64,000 nt of DNA from contig NZ_JBQCHP010000028.1 of NCBI RefSeq assembly GCF_051954575.1, positions 127,676 through 191,675 of the forward strand, read 5' to 3'. Made by a program: the position numbers and the translations under genes. This document shows positions 26,362 to 35,433 of this stretch, piece after piece. The notes under the pieces were generated by a model, which had not been told where the DNA came from, did not search any database, and saw nothing but the letters and a program-made list of their open reading frames with translations. The number at the start of each line of letters is the position of its first letter. Position 1 is the stretch's first letter. This DNA comes from Dyella_B sp035690825. GTDB lineage: Bacteria; Pseudomonadota; Gammaproteobacteria; Xanthomonadales; Rhodanobacteraceae.

Positions 26362-27072
26362 ATGACCCAGAACCCCACCCTCGTCCCCGCCGCCGAACTG
26401 GTGAAGCGCAACAATGTCACGCAGCCGAACGAAAGCGCCGAGTACCGCCGAGCACGCAACGAACTGCTGCGCGAAGAGATCGAACTGCGCCGCCACATCG
26501 AACGCGTCGCCGCCATGCGCCGCAGCTTGCCGCCTGGCGGCGAAGTCATCGGCGACTACCGTTTCGAAGGCGAAAACGGTCCCTGCGATTTCGCCGGCCT
26601 GTTCGGCGACAAGCAGACCCTGGTCGTCTACAGCTACATGTTCGGCCCGCAACGCGAACGTCCGTGCCCGATGTGCACTTCGCTGCTCAGTGCGTGGGAA
26701 GGCGAAGCGCGCGATATCGAGCAGCGCATCGCCCTGGCCGTGGTCGCACGCTCGCCGATCGACAGATTGCTGGCATTCAAGCGCGAACGCGGCTGGCGCG
26801 ATCTGAAGCTTTATTCCGATCTCAACGGCAACTACAGCCGCGACTATCACGCGATCGAGCCGGACGGCAGCGACATGCCGGAAATCAACGTGTTCACCCG
26901 CCGCGATGGCACCATCCGCCTGTTCTGGGCCGGCGAAATGGGCTTCGATACCGCCGATCCCGGACAAGACCCGCGCGGCGCGCCCGATCCGATGCCGATC
27001 TGGACCGTGCTGGACATGACGCCGGAAGGACGCGGCACGGATTGGTATCCGAAGCTGGCGTATCCATCCTAA
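26362..27072 (+). CDS. DUF899 family thioredoxin-like protein
   Basis: A 236-residue DUF899 protein. Motifs include ELLREEIELRRHIERVAA, FGPQRERPCPMCTSLLSAWEG with a CxxC pair, and YPKLAYPS near the end. The family is thioredoxin-like in fold and of unknown function. It has a good GGAGG site. It is divergent from the YqjI-like PadR gene with the operator palindromes between them, so it may belong to that regulon. Its stop overlaps that of the convergent MFS gene by 4 bp. Confidence 0.8.
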   Translation: MTQNPTLVPAAELVKRNNVTQPNESAEYRRARNELLREEIELRRHIERVAAMRRSLPPGGEVIGDYRFEGENGPCDFAGLFGDKQTLVVYSYMFGPQRERPCPMCTSLLSAWEGEARDIEQRIALAVVARSPIDRLLAFKRERGWRDLKLYSDLNGNYSRDYHAIEPDGSDMPEINVFTRRDGTIRLFWAGEMGFDTADPGQDPRGAPDPMPIWTVLDMTPEGRGTDWYPKLAYPS

Positions 27073-28448
27073 GGTTTGGCCTGCGTGTGCGCGGCGATGC
27101 CACGGAAGGCCAGCGCCGCGGCCAGCAGCAGCAGGCCCAGCGCGATCCATGCGGAGCTGTGCAGGCCGCTGACCACCTGCGCATTGTTGTCGCCGGCCAG
27201 CGAACCGAACAGCGCCACCCCGATCGCGCCTGCGGCCTGGCGTGCCGAATTGAGCACGCCTGAGGCCGTACCCGACGCCTGCTTGTCGACGGCCGAAAGC
27301 ACGGTGGTGGTCATTGCCGGCACGCCCAGGCCCATGCCGCACGGCAGCAACGCGAAGGCCGGCAGCATCAGCAGGTAGGCGCTGTGCGCATCCAGCGACA
27401 GAAACAGCAGGAAGCCCACCGCATCGATCAGCGCACCCAGCACCATCGGCCAGCGCGCGCCGATGCGTCCCACCAACCATCCGCTCAATATGTTGATGCC
27501 GAAGAACGTCGCGGTCAGCGGCAGATAGGCCAGGCCCGTGCGCAACGCGCTGTAGCCATGCACGCGCTGCAGATAAAGGCTGAGCAGGAACACGATGCCG
27601 TAGTAGGTGAGATTGACGATCACGCCGTACACCACCGCCACGCTGAAGCCTGGCGCGCGGAAAAACTTCAGCGGCAACATCGGCGCCGCACTGCGTGACT
27701 CCGTCCGCACGAACAATGGCGTGGCCACCAGCGCCACCGCCGCGCAAGCGAGCACCAGCGGATGCGTCCAGCCCAGCGGCTTGGCTTCGACCACCGCCAT
27801 GGTTACGCCGGTCAGCGCGAGGATCGCCAGCAATTGACCAGGCGCATCGAAGCGGCCGTCGCGCGCCTTGCGCTCGGTTTCCGGCACGCGCCAGGTCAAC
27901 CATGCGCCCACGGCCGAGATCGGCAGATTGACGAAAAAAATGCTGCGCCAGCTGGTGAAGCTCATCAGCAAGCCGCCGAGGATCGGTCCCGCCGCAATCG
28001 AAATGGCGCCCGCGGCGGTCCACCACCCTACGGCGCGCGCGCGCACGGCATGCTCGTGCGCGGTCGCATGGTTGAGCAGCGCCAGCGAACACGGCAGCAT
28101 CGCCGCCGCGCCGATTCCTTGCAACGCGCGCCCACCGATCAGCATCGCCGCGTTCACCGAACATCCGCATAGCGCAGATGAGAATGCGAACAACGCCATG
28201 CCACCCAGGTAAACGCGCCGCGCACCGAGGCGATCGCCGAGATAGCCCATGCTCAGCAACAGCACTGCAAACGCCAGCGCGTACGCATCCACCACCCACT
28301 GCAAACCCGCCACGCCCGCATGCAGCTCGCTGGAGATGCGCGGCAACGCCACGTTGACGATGGTGACATCCAGCTGCACCAGCGCAAAGCCGAAGCTGGC
28401 CGCCACGGTCACCCGCGCGATGCTGCGTTGGAAGGCGTGCTGATCCAT
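27069..28448 (-). CDS. MFS transporter, DHA2 (EmrB/QacA-like) drug exporter
   Basis: A 459-residue inner-membrane protein with at least 12 hydrophobic segments. Motif A-like LGDRLGARRVYLGG follows TM2, motif C-like GPILGGLLMSFTSWRSIFFVNLP is in the fifth segment, and LDVTIVNVALP in TM1 is typical of DHA2 proteins. It probably exports a toxic compound using the proton gradient; the substrate is unknown. No adjacent membrane-fusion gene was seen. Confidence 0.88.
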   Translation of the reverse strand: MDQHAFQRSIARVTVAASFGFALVQLDVTIVNVALPRISSELHAGVAGLQWVVDAYALAFAVLLLSMGYLGDRLGARRVYLGGMALFAFSSALCGCSVNAAMLIGGRALQGIGAAAMLPCSLALLNHATAHEHAVRARAVGWWTAAGAISIAAGPILGGLLMSFTSWRSIFFVNLPISAVGAWLTWRVPETERKARDGRFDAPGQLLAILALTGVTMAVVEAKPLGWTHPLVLACAAVALVATPLFVRTESRSAAPMLPLKFFRAPGFSVAVVYGVIVNLTYYGIVFLLSLYLQRVHGYSALRTGLAYLPLTATFFGINILSGWLVGRIGARWPMVLGALIDAVGFLLFLSLDAHSAYLLMLPAFALLPCGMGLGVPAMTTTVLSAVDKQASGTASGVLNSARQAAGAIGVALFGSLAGDNNAQVVSGLHSSAWIALGLLLLAAALAFRGIAAHTQAKP

Positions 28449-28825
28449 GTCGAGGGACTGCTGAAAAGCAGCACCTTATGCCATGGAGGGGATGGATGTT
28501 TCGTGGAAGAGCGAAGCATTCGTACTTGTGCGTGAGATTCGTTGAACCTCAACGCAGGCCAGTACGTTCCCTCCCCTACGTGTAGTAGGAGAGGGTTAGC
28601 GTGGGTGAAGTAACCTCACGATGCATTTCAACGATGCGGCAAGCTCGACAACCCCACCCCAGCCCTCCCCTGCACGCAGGGAAGGGCGTCATTTCCCGCG
28701 TAACTGCAACTACGGCGCGTTCACAAACGCCTTCCATGCATTGACCAGATTGCCCGCATTCACCGAACTATGCATTGGCGAAACTCCAGCCCAGCCGGAA
28801 AACAACTCGCTACATTCGGTTTACA
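28449..28825. other. intergenic region between two MFS/LpxO-like genes
   Basis: A 377-bp gap. It is largely occupied by the repeat at 28568-28687; the flanking parts show no coding frame, RNA gene or clear promoter that I can support. Confidence 0.6.
28568..28687. repeat. CT/AG-rich repeat, copy B
   Basis: CCCTCCCCTACGTG at the left and CCCTCCCCTGCACGCAGGGA at the right, with GATGCGGCAAGCTCG and CAACCCCACCCCAGCCCTCC in the middle. Copy C at 36014 has nearly the same central sequence, so this is a defined repeat and not just low complexity. Confidence 0.8.
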
Positions 28826-29509
28826 TCAATCCACCCCGCGCAGCCGCGCCACCATGCCCACCGAAGCGATCAACGCGCGCGAAAGCAAACGCATGTCCAC
28901 CGGCATGTAAGGCCGCCGCACATCCAGCAGCAAGGCGATGCGTGGCTCGTCGCTGTGATTCCACACTTCATGCGGATAGGTATCGTCCCACAGCAGGTGC
29001 TCGCCATTGCCGATGCGATAGTCGCGATCGTTGAGTGCAAGTACGGCGGCCGGCTGGCCTTGCGCGTCCACCGGCACCGACAGTCCCAACTGATACCGCA
29101 AGATGCCGCGAAACGGTCCGCGATGCCGAGGAATATGCTTGCGCGGTGCCAGAAACGACAATGTGGCCGAAAGGACATCCGGCGATGCGGCAATAAGTTG
29201 CGCCAGCGTCGGGCAGGCAGCGAGGTTCTTCTCGACATTCGCGCCGTACACCTTCAGCACGAATACGCGCCAGTCGCGGCCGTCGTTGGCGGAAATGGGC
29301 ATCTGCGCCGGCATGATCTCGTGAAAGCGTGGCACCGCATGCAGGCGCGTGGCGATCGCCTGCGCTTCCTCGCGCAGCGCCGGCCACGCGTGGGCGAACT
29401 TGCCGGCGTCGGGAAAATAGCGGGCGGCATCCAGCACCGGCGGCGTGTCGATGCGTGCATCGTAAAGCCGGCGCACTACGTTGGCTGACAGGTCGTACAG
29501 CAGGCTCAT
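28826..29509 (-). CDS. aspartyl/asparaginyl beta-hydroxylase family protein (LpxO-like)
   Basis: A 227-residue iron/2-oxoglutarate oxygenase of the aspartyl/asparaginyl hydroxylase family. Candidate iron ligands lie in RKHIPRHRGPFRG (His125/His129) and PHEVWNHSDEPRIALLLDVRRP (His180, with Arg190 for 2-oxoglutarate). The family includes LpxO, which adds a 2-hydroxyl to lipid A acyl chains, but also peptide hydroxylases; LpxO fits the length and the absence of other domains. The ATG at 29509 is one choice; AAGG lies 10 nt upstream. It is divergent from the FUSC gene. Confidence 0.8.
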   Translation of the reverse strand: MSLLYDLSANVVRRLYDARIDTPPVLDAARYFPDAGKFAHAWPALREEAQAIATRLHAVPRFHEIMPAQMPISANDGRDWRVFVLKVYGANVEKNLAACPTLAQLIAASPDVLSATLSFLAPRKHIPRHRGPFRGILRYQLGLSVPVDAQGQPAAVLALNDRDYRIGNGEHLLWDDTYPHEVWNHSDEPRIALLLDVRRPYMPVDMRLLSRALIASVGMVARLRGVD

Positions 29510-29684
29510 GCGGGCGATGCCTTGTCGCAATACATTCGGTGGCGTCCATGTCGGTAATGGTCTCGACGCGACGTATGCTCCGGCGTTCGGGGGCGGCGGC
29601 GCGTGAAGATCGTTATCACGAGGAACGGTCAATGCCCACGGCTGTTGACCCGAGCGGCCTATAAGCGCGCCGCTGGCCGGTGGT

Positions 29685-31133
29685 ATGGTGGCGCGCTGCT
29701 GCGCCAACGTCGTTCGGGGGTCGCCTTTGCGTCGCGCTGTGCTTGCATCGATCACGTCTTCGCGGCTGGGACGCGCAGGGCTGGAAGCCGTCGCGACCAT
29801 GCTGGCGACGATCGCCACGCTGCTGTGCGTGCTGCCGATCAGCCGCGAACCCGGTCCGGCCATCTTGGCGGTGGTGTTGTGCCTGTCGCTGTCGCGCAGC
29901 CAGCTGGATCGCAATCGCCGCGGCCGCATCGAGGCCTTCCTGGTGCTGCCGGCCGTCGGCCTTGCGGCGGCGGGCGTAGGCGTGCTGCTGCATCGCTTTC
30001 CGATCGTGGGCGCGCTGGTGTTCATCACGGGCATGTTCGTGGCGATCTGGCTGCGGCGGTTCGGCCCGATGGCGCGGCGCATCGGTTCATTGATTGCTTT
30101 GCCGTTCGTCACGCTGCTGATGGTGCCTTACATACCGCCCAGGCACCCCGGCCCGCTGCCGGCGTGGCTGTTGCCGATCGTGATCGGATGGCTGGCATTG
30201 TGCTGGGTCCATCTGGTGCACGCGCTGGCACAGGCGCTTCGTTTGTTGCCGCCAGTCAGTCACACAGCCGTTGTTGCTGCGCCAGCACCGGAAAGCGCGC
30301 TGCGCCCGATCGCCTCCACGCGCATGGCGATCCAGATGGCGGTGGCCTTGGCGGTGTCCTTCGCCGTGGGCTATATCGCGTTTCCGCAGCACTGGGGGTG
30401 GATCGTGTTGACCGCCTTTATCGTCAACAGCGGCAATCGCGGGCGGTTGGACGTGGCGCACAAGAGCGTGCTGCGCGTGCTTGGCGCCGCGGCGGGCACG
30501 CTCTGCGCGCTGCTGCTGGGTGTGCATCTGGGCCTGGACGAGCGCATGCAGGTAATCCTGATTCTCGTCGCCGCCTTCTTCGGCATTTGGCTACGGCCGC
30601 TGGGCTATGGCTGGTGGGCGTTGTTCGCCACGGTGGCGCTGGCATTGCTGCAGAATCTTGCGGGCGTGCCTGCGGCGCGCGTGTTGTGGCCGCGGCTGGA
30701 GGAAATCGTGGTCGGCGCAGTCATCGGCGTGGCGGCGGCATGGTTTGTCTTACCGGTGCGTTCCACGGGCGTACTGCGCCGACGCATCGCCGATGCGCTG
30801 GCCGCACTGGCCGCCGCGCTGGATCGGTCATCGTCGACGGGTAAACCGGATGCCTTCTTTGCCGCATTGCATGCCGTAGAGCAGGTGGCGCCGGCGTTTC
30901 GCGCCACACGCCACCTTGCACATCGCGTGCGGCCGGAGTGCCCTGCCGACTGGATCGAAACGCTGATCAACTGCCGCGAACCAGTCGTAAAACTGATCGA
31001 ACAGGGTTCGGCGCCGCCGAATGTGCAACGCGCGCTGGCGCATGCACGTCGCTCCTTGCGCGAGCCGGAACAGATCCTTCCGGCCTTGCAGCAACTGCGC
31101 GCGTGCCTGCACGAAGCGGCGCCTGACGCCTAA
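29685..31133 (+). CDS. FUSC family aromatic/fusaric acid exporter-like protein
   Basis: A 482-residue inner-membrane protein with two blocks of about five or six transmembrane helices (residues 30-185 and 215-350) and a cytoplasmic tail, typical of FUSC/YccS-like proteins. HWGWIVLTAFIVNSGNRGRLD is the conserved second-block motif. Members export aromatic acids or fusaric acid. The start is uncertain: ATG 29685 is used, but a TTG at 29727 has GGGGG 7 nt upstream and may be the real start. The stop overlaps the convergent MFS gene by 4 bp. Confidence 0.8.
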   Translation: MVARCCANVVRGSPLRRAVLASITSSRLGRAGLEAVATMLATIATLLCVLPISREPGPAILAVVLCLSLSRSQLDRNRRGRIEAFLVLPAVGLAAAGVGVLLHRFPIVGALVFITGMFVAIWLRRFGPMARRIGSLIALPFVTLLMVPYIPPRHPGPLPAWLLPIVIGWLALCWVHLVHALAQALRLLPPVSHTAVVAAPAPESALRPIASTRMAIQMAVALAVSFAVGYIAFPQHWGWIVLTAFIVNSGNRGRLDVAHKSVLRVLGAAAGTLCALLLGVHLGLDERMQVILILVAAFFGIWLRPLGYGWWALFATVALALLQNLAGVPAARVLWPRLEEIVVGAVIGVAAAWFVLPVRSTGVLRRRIADALAALAAALDRSSSTGKPDAFFAALHAVEQVAPAFRATRHLAHRVRPECPADWIETLINCREPVVKLIEQGSAPPNVQRALAHARRSLREPEQILPALQQLRACLHEAAPDA

Positions 31134-32668
31134 TCCGCGCAGGCCGTTCGCGTCGCCTTCGTCGGTCGCCCGAACGCCATGACGCTGATCGCCGCGCACA
31201 CCCACACGCCGATGCCGCCGTAGAGCATCACCAGGCCGAAGCCATTGACCAGCGCCTCGCGCGCGGCCACATCGGCGTGCGCGATGTTTCCTGCGGCGAT
31301 CCGTTCGGCGTAGGCGCGCAATTGCTGTTCGTCTTCTACCGCGCCGAGCGCGCGCTTTAGATGAACGACAATGCCTTCCAGCAAGATGAAACCCATCATC
31401 GCGATATTGATCGCCAAGGTAATCAATCGCGCGCTCATGTCGATGCCCGAAGCCATGCCCGCGCGCGCGGCGGGCACGGAGCCAGTGGTGGTGTTGGTGA
31501 CCGGCGTGTTGGTCAAACCGAGCCCGATGCCGGCGAACAGGCAGCCGGGCAGCATGCTCAACCAGCTGGCGTGTTCCATGCGGCAACCGTATTGCATCAA
31601 GAGAAAACCCAGCCCGATCACGAACAGCCCGGCAGGAATCACCACGCGTGGCCGATAGCGCAATGCAAGGCGCTCGGCCAACGGCGGGACCACCAGCGTG
31701 GGTAGCGTGTAGGAGAGCAATGCGATGCCGGCGGCGATCACGCCATACCCCAGCGCGCCCTGGAAATAGATCGGCAGATAGATCACGAACGGCCAGAAGC
31801 TGAAGTTCATGCCGATCGAACCGCAGATCGCGCCGGAAAAGTTGCGGATGCCGAACACCGAGAAATCGAACATCGGATGGCCATGCCGTTTTTCCACCAG
31901 CACGAACAGCGCGAAGCACGCGACAGACGTTGCCAGCATGCCGATCGCCATCGCGCTGCCGAAACCGATCACCGGTCCCTGAATGATGAACCAGGTCAGG
32001 CAGAACACCGCCACCGACAGCGTGACGATGCCGAGCACGTCCAGCTTTTCCGCATGGGGATCGCGCGATTCCCGCACGCTGAGCACGGTCAGCGCCAGCG
32101 TCAGCACCGTCAGCGGCGCGTGCACCAGAAACACCCAGCGCCAGTTCGCCAGGGATGCGATCGCGCCGCCGATGATGGGGCCGAAACCCAGGCCGATGCC
32201 GAACACCACGCCCCACACGCCGAACGCGATGCTGCGCTCGCGCCCTTCGCGGAATTGATGCGAAAGAATGGCGATCAGGCCGATCAGCATGGCACCGCCG
32301 CCCAATCCCTGCAGAAAACGGCTGGCGATCAGCACCGCCGTATTCGTCGCCAGTCCGCAGGTCAGCGAGGTGACGCCGAATACGAGCAGGCTGATCACGA
32401 ACATGCGCCGGCGGCCGTAGCGATCCGCCAGCGTGCCGGCGGCCATCAGCACGGTGGTGCAGGCGAGGGTGTAGCCGTTCTCGATCCATTCCAGATCGCG
32501 AAAATGCCCATGCAGGATCTGCTGCAGCGTGGGCAGGATCACCGGCACGCTGGAAATCTCCAGCCCGAACATCAGCGCCGCCAGGCAGACGGCGGCGAGC
32601 GCCATCAGGTTGTTGCCGGAAACCGCCGCGCCGGCGCGCGAAACGGACGCATCCATGAGGAAAACCAT
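31130..32668 (-). CDS. MFS transporter, DHA2 (EmrB-like) exporter
   Basis: A 512-residue exporter with about 14 membrane segments. It has LADRYGRRRMFVISLL (motif A), FGIGLGFGPIIGGAI (motif C) and LEISSVPVILPTLQQ in TM1. A start four codons later (ATG 32656) is also possible. It is divergent from a LysR regulator with a perfect inverted repeat between them, so induction by that regulator is likely. The substrate is unknown. It is a second DHA2 transporter beside the one at 27.1 kb. Confidence 0.88.
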   Translation of the reverse strand: MVFLMDASVSRAGAAVSGNNLMALAAVCLAALMFGLEISSVPVILPTLQQILHGHFRDLEWIENGYTLACTTVLMAAGTLADRYGRRRMFVISLLVFGVTSLTCGLATNTAVLIASRFLQGLGGGAMLIGLIAILSHQFREGRERSIAFGVWGVVFGIGLGFGPIIGGAIASLANWRWVFLVHAPLTVLTLALTVLSVRESRDPHAEKLDVLGIVTLSVAVFCLTWFIIQGPVIGFGSAMAIGMLATSVACFALFVLVEKRHGHPMFDFSVFGIRNFSGAICGSIGMNFSFWPFVIYLPIYFQGALGYGVIAAGIALLSYTLPTLVVPPLAERLALRYRPRVVIPAGLFVIGLGFLLMQYGCRMEHASWLSMLPGCLFAGIGLGLTNTPVTNTTTGSVPAARAGMASGIDMSARLITLAINIAMMGFILLEGIVVHLKRALGAVEDEQQLRAYAERIAAGNIAHADVAAREALVNGFGLVMLYGGIGVWVCAAISVMAFGRPTKATRTACAD

Positions 32669-32706
32669 CGGAGGGGAAGGGGATGGTTATTGTGGATACA
32701 CCCCTT

Positions 32707-32756
32707 TCATGATGGAAATGAATTGATTTTGTACTATCCAGCAAAATCCATCATGA
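32707..32756. promoter_or_regulatory. inverted repeat, probable LysR operator
   Basis: Perfect 10-bp arms TCATGATGGA (32707-32716) and TCCATCATGA (32747-32756) with 30 bp between, sited between the divergent MFS and LysR genes. LysR proteins often bind dyads of this kind in such intergenic regions; binding here is inferred. Confidence 0.6.
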
Positions 32757-32766
32757 GTACGGCGCC

Positions 32767-33666
32767 ATGCACTTCGATCCAGCACTTCTTCGCGCCTTCG
32801 TCACCGTCAAGGAAGCGGGCGGCTTCACGCGTGCCGCCGAACGGCTGCATCTCACCCAATCCGCCGTCAGCCATCAGATCCGGCGGCTGGAAGAACAAGT
32901 GGGACGGCCGCTGCTTCATCGCACCACGCGCCGTTTCACGCTCACCGAGGACGGCGAGGATTTCCTGCGTTACGCGCAGCAGATCCTGCAGGGCTTCGAT
33001 GCGCTGTCGCGGCGTTTCCTGCCTTCGCCCGTCGCGGGTGTGGTGCGTTTCGGCGTGCCGGAAACCTTCATGGGCGAACGCCTGCCATCGTTGCTGTGCC
33101 GCTTCGCGCGCAGCTATCCGGCGGTGCGGCTCGACGTAAGCGTCACCAGCATCCTCGACCTGCGCGCGATGGTCGACAGCGGCGATCTTGATCTGGCCGT
33201 GGTGATCTCCGAGCAGAAACACGACGACGAAGCACTGCTGCGCCGTTCCCGGCTGGTGTGGGCGGCGGCCGATACGTTCCGCATGCCCGGTGCATCGCTG
33301 CCGCTGGCCTTCATGCCGCCCACCTGCATCTATCGCGACATGGCGGTGAGGGCGCTCAGCGATACCACTATCGATTGGCACATCATCTTCAGTTCGCCCG
33401 GCTGGCTGGGCATTCGCGCGGCCGTGCTGGCAGGGCTCGCCGCCACCGTGCTGACGCGCGATGAACTGGAACCGGGCATGAAAATCATCGGTGGCGACTA
33501 TGGCTTGCCGTCGTTGCCGAACGTGGGCTTTTCATTGATCTGCGGCGACGGTGGACACACGCCGGCCGCGCGTGAATTCGGCCGGTTGGTGCTCGATATG
33601 GCCGAGTTGCCGCCACACGCGTCGGCGAAGACGGTCGCCACGCTGCGGCGCGCGTCACGCCGCTGA
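32767..33666 (+). CDS. LysR family transcriptional regulator
   Basis: A 299-residue LysR regulator with N-terminal winged helix (FVTVKEAGGFTRAAERLHLTQ, SAVSHQIRRLEEQVGRPLLHR) and a periplasmic-binding-like effector domain. It is divergent from an MFS exporter and probably controls it, with the inducer being the exported compound or a precursor. It overlaps the convergent diguanylate cyclase by 12 bp. Confidence 0.88.
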   Translation: MHFDPALLRAFVTVKEAGGFTRAAERLHLTQSAVSHQIRRLEEQVGRPLLHRTTRRFTLTEDGEDFLRYAQQILQGFDALSRRFLPSPVAGVVRFGVPETFMGERLPSLLCRFARSYPAVRLDVSVTSILDLRAMVDSGDLDLAVVISEQKHDDEALLRRSRLVWAAADTFRMPGASLPLAFMPPTCIYRDMAVRALSDTTIDWHIIFSSPGWLGIRAAVLAGLAATVLTRDELEPGMKIIGGDYGLPSLPNVGFSLICGDGGHTPAAREFGRLVLDMAELPPHASAKTVATLRRASRR

Positions 33667-34821
33667 AATCCTCACGCAGTTGCGTCCCGCCCGCTTGGCC
33701 TCGTACAGCGCGGCGTCCGCGCGGCGTCGTGCGGCCATCATGTCCTGCTCGCTGCTGCTGGCGATGGCGGCGCCGATGGAAACGGTGAGCGCGTACGACT
33801 GTCCGTTGATGTGGAACGGCGTGTGCTCCACCGCGGTGCGGATACGTTCGGCCAGCGCCAGCAGGTCGCCTTCTTTCACCGAGGGCGACAGCACCAGGAA
33901 CTCCTCGCCACCCACGCGTCCGACCAGGTCATTCGCGCGCAGCATGCGGCGGATGCTGGCGACCAGCTCCAGCAACACGCGATCGCCATCATCGTGGCCG
34001 AAGCGATCGTTGATGCTCTTGAAATGGTCCGCGTCGATCAGCAGCACGCCGATTGATTCACGCCTGGCACGCGCCTTCGTTAGCAAGACGTCGGACGCTT
34101 CCAGCAAACCCAGACGGTTGATCACACCAGTGAGCGGATCGATGCGCGCAAGATCGTACAGATCGCGTTGCAGGATTTCGTTGTAGAGCAACAGAAAACC
34201 CACGCTCGCCAGCAGCGGCTGCAAGCCGAACAGCAATACGTAGGCGATATTCACCGGCGTCGGCACGCCGATGCCCTGCGGCGGCGTAGCCAGCATCCAC
34301 AGCGACAGGTTGCGCCACACCAGCAGCGCGATCGCCAGCACATACGTCCAGAACAGCAGGCATTGCGCGCGCGTGTCCTGTTCGCGGCAACCGCCCCACA
34401 GGGCGGACAGGTTGAGCAGCGAATTGCAGGTGAGAATGGCCGAACCCCAGAGCACGCGCATCAGGTAATCCGGATGCACCGCGCCCAGGTAGGTCACGCC
34501 CAGCCAGCCGGTCACGCCAAGCGCGATGGCTTCGCGCCAGCGCAGGTTACGCCCAAGCACCATGCGCAACGCCACGATGGTCAGCGCCTGCGCGGCAAGG
34601 TTCAGGGTGTTGCCCATCAGCAGCACCGAGGTTTGCGAAAGCTTGAAATCGAAGGCCAGGATGAAATCGCCGCCGGCTTCCAGCAACAACGCGCCCGCGC
34701 GCAGGCGCAATCCTTTCACCGCGCGGTTGCTGCCGTCGCGCGTGCCGAACCACAGCATGAGCGCCAGCACCAATGCCTGGCCGCCGTTGAGCAGCGCCAA
34801 TGTCTCGATGTTCAAATGCAT
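33655..34821 (-). CDS. membrane diguanylate cyclase (GGDEF)
   Basis: A 388-residue protein. About six or seven hydrophobic segments form an N-terminal sensor region to residue 215, then a GGDEF domain. The catalytic motif is GGEEF (residues 304-308), an active form, with the inhibitory I-site RAND at 295-298, five residues before it as required. It should make cyclic-di-GMP with product inhibition. ATG 34821 follows GGAG at about 8 nt; the frame continues 16 codons upstream. Confidence 0.9.
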   Translation of the reverse strand: MHLNIETLALLNGGQALVLALMLWFGTRDGSNRAVKGLRLRAGALLLEAGGDFILAFDFKLSQTSVLLMGNTLNLAAQALTIVALRMVLGRNLRWREAIALGVTGWLGVTYLGAVHPDYLMRVLWGSAILTCNSLLNLSALWGGCREQDTRAQCLLFWTYVLAIALLVWRNLSLWMLATPPQGIGVPTPVNIAYVLLFGLQPLLASVGFLLLYNEILQRDLYDLARIDPLTGVINRLGLLEASDVLLTKARARRESIGVLLIDADHFKSINDRFGHDDGDRVLLELVASIRRMLRANDLVGRVGGEEFLVLSPSVKEGDLLALAERIRTAVEHTPFHINGQSYALTVSIGAAIASSSEQDMMAARRRADAALYEAKRAGRNCVRISAA

Positions 34822-35433
34822 CGGGAGGTCTCCTACGGCCCGCTTCGATCGTTGGCTCTCCTTGCGCACGATGACATCGACTCGCTCGTCGATGCCTCGA
34901 CACGGACAGTGTTACCGCACATCGACAGGCGATATCGTCAACATGGCTGTGTTCCCCCTTTCCGCGGCGCGGTTATATGCATCGTCGGCGTGGCCGCGAA
35001 TGCCGTACGAGGACATTTGCGCTTGCCTGTCCGTGAGGCAAGGCAAAGACCATGCCACAGGGCGTGCACGAACGTTTGCGTAAAACAGACACGGCGCGTG
35101 CGCCATGTTTAGCTTTGTGAAGGCCGACCGGACGTCCGATTTAGATCGAAATTTGCCGCGGGATATCGCGGGGAAAAGCGCGCCGGCAAGCGGACACGCA
35201 GATGCAACGACGTATCACGCAGCGAGCTTGCACGAAGCTGGCGTCGCCATGGATGGTCACTCCGCGCGAACCACGTTCGGCATGCCGACGAAATAGGTCA
35301 GTTCGTGCGCGTGATACCGGCCAGGTGCGCATTACCCCATTCGAGCGGTTGCCTGCATGGCCTTGACTGACCTATGGTCAGCGTCCCGCCGATCTCTTGT
35401 ACAACCCCACCCCTGCCAGGAGAGAAAACCGCC
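34822..35433. other. 612-bp region between diguanylate cyclase and dps
   Basis: I see no frame with codon use or homology to support a gene here, and no RNA gene. It should contain the promoter of both flanking genes. Within it only the small dyad at 35367 stands out. Confidence 0.5.
35367..35381. promoter_or_regulatory. CTGACC-TAT-GGTCAG dyad upstream of dps
   Basis: A perfect 6-bp inverted repeat with a 3-bp spacer, 52 bp upstream of the dps ATG and overlapping a TTGACT that could be a -35 element. No -10 was found at normal spacing, so its role is uncertain. Confidence 0.3.

Noticed and set aside
26206..28299. Very long minus-strand open frame upstream of the PadR gene
   Set aside because: It overlaps the DUF899 and MFS genes, has the shape of GC-rich spurious frames, and only its 3' end (25531-26205) has family motifs.
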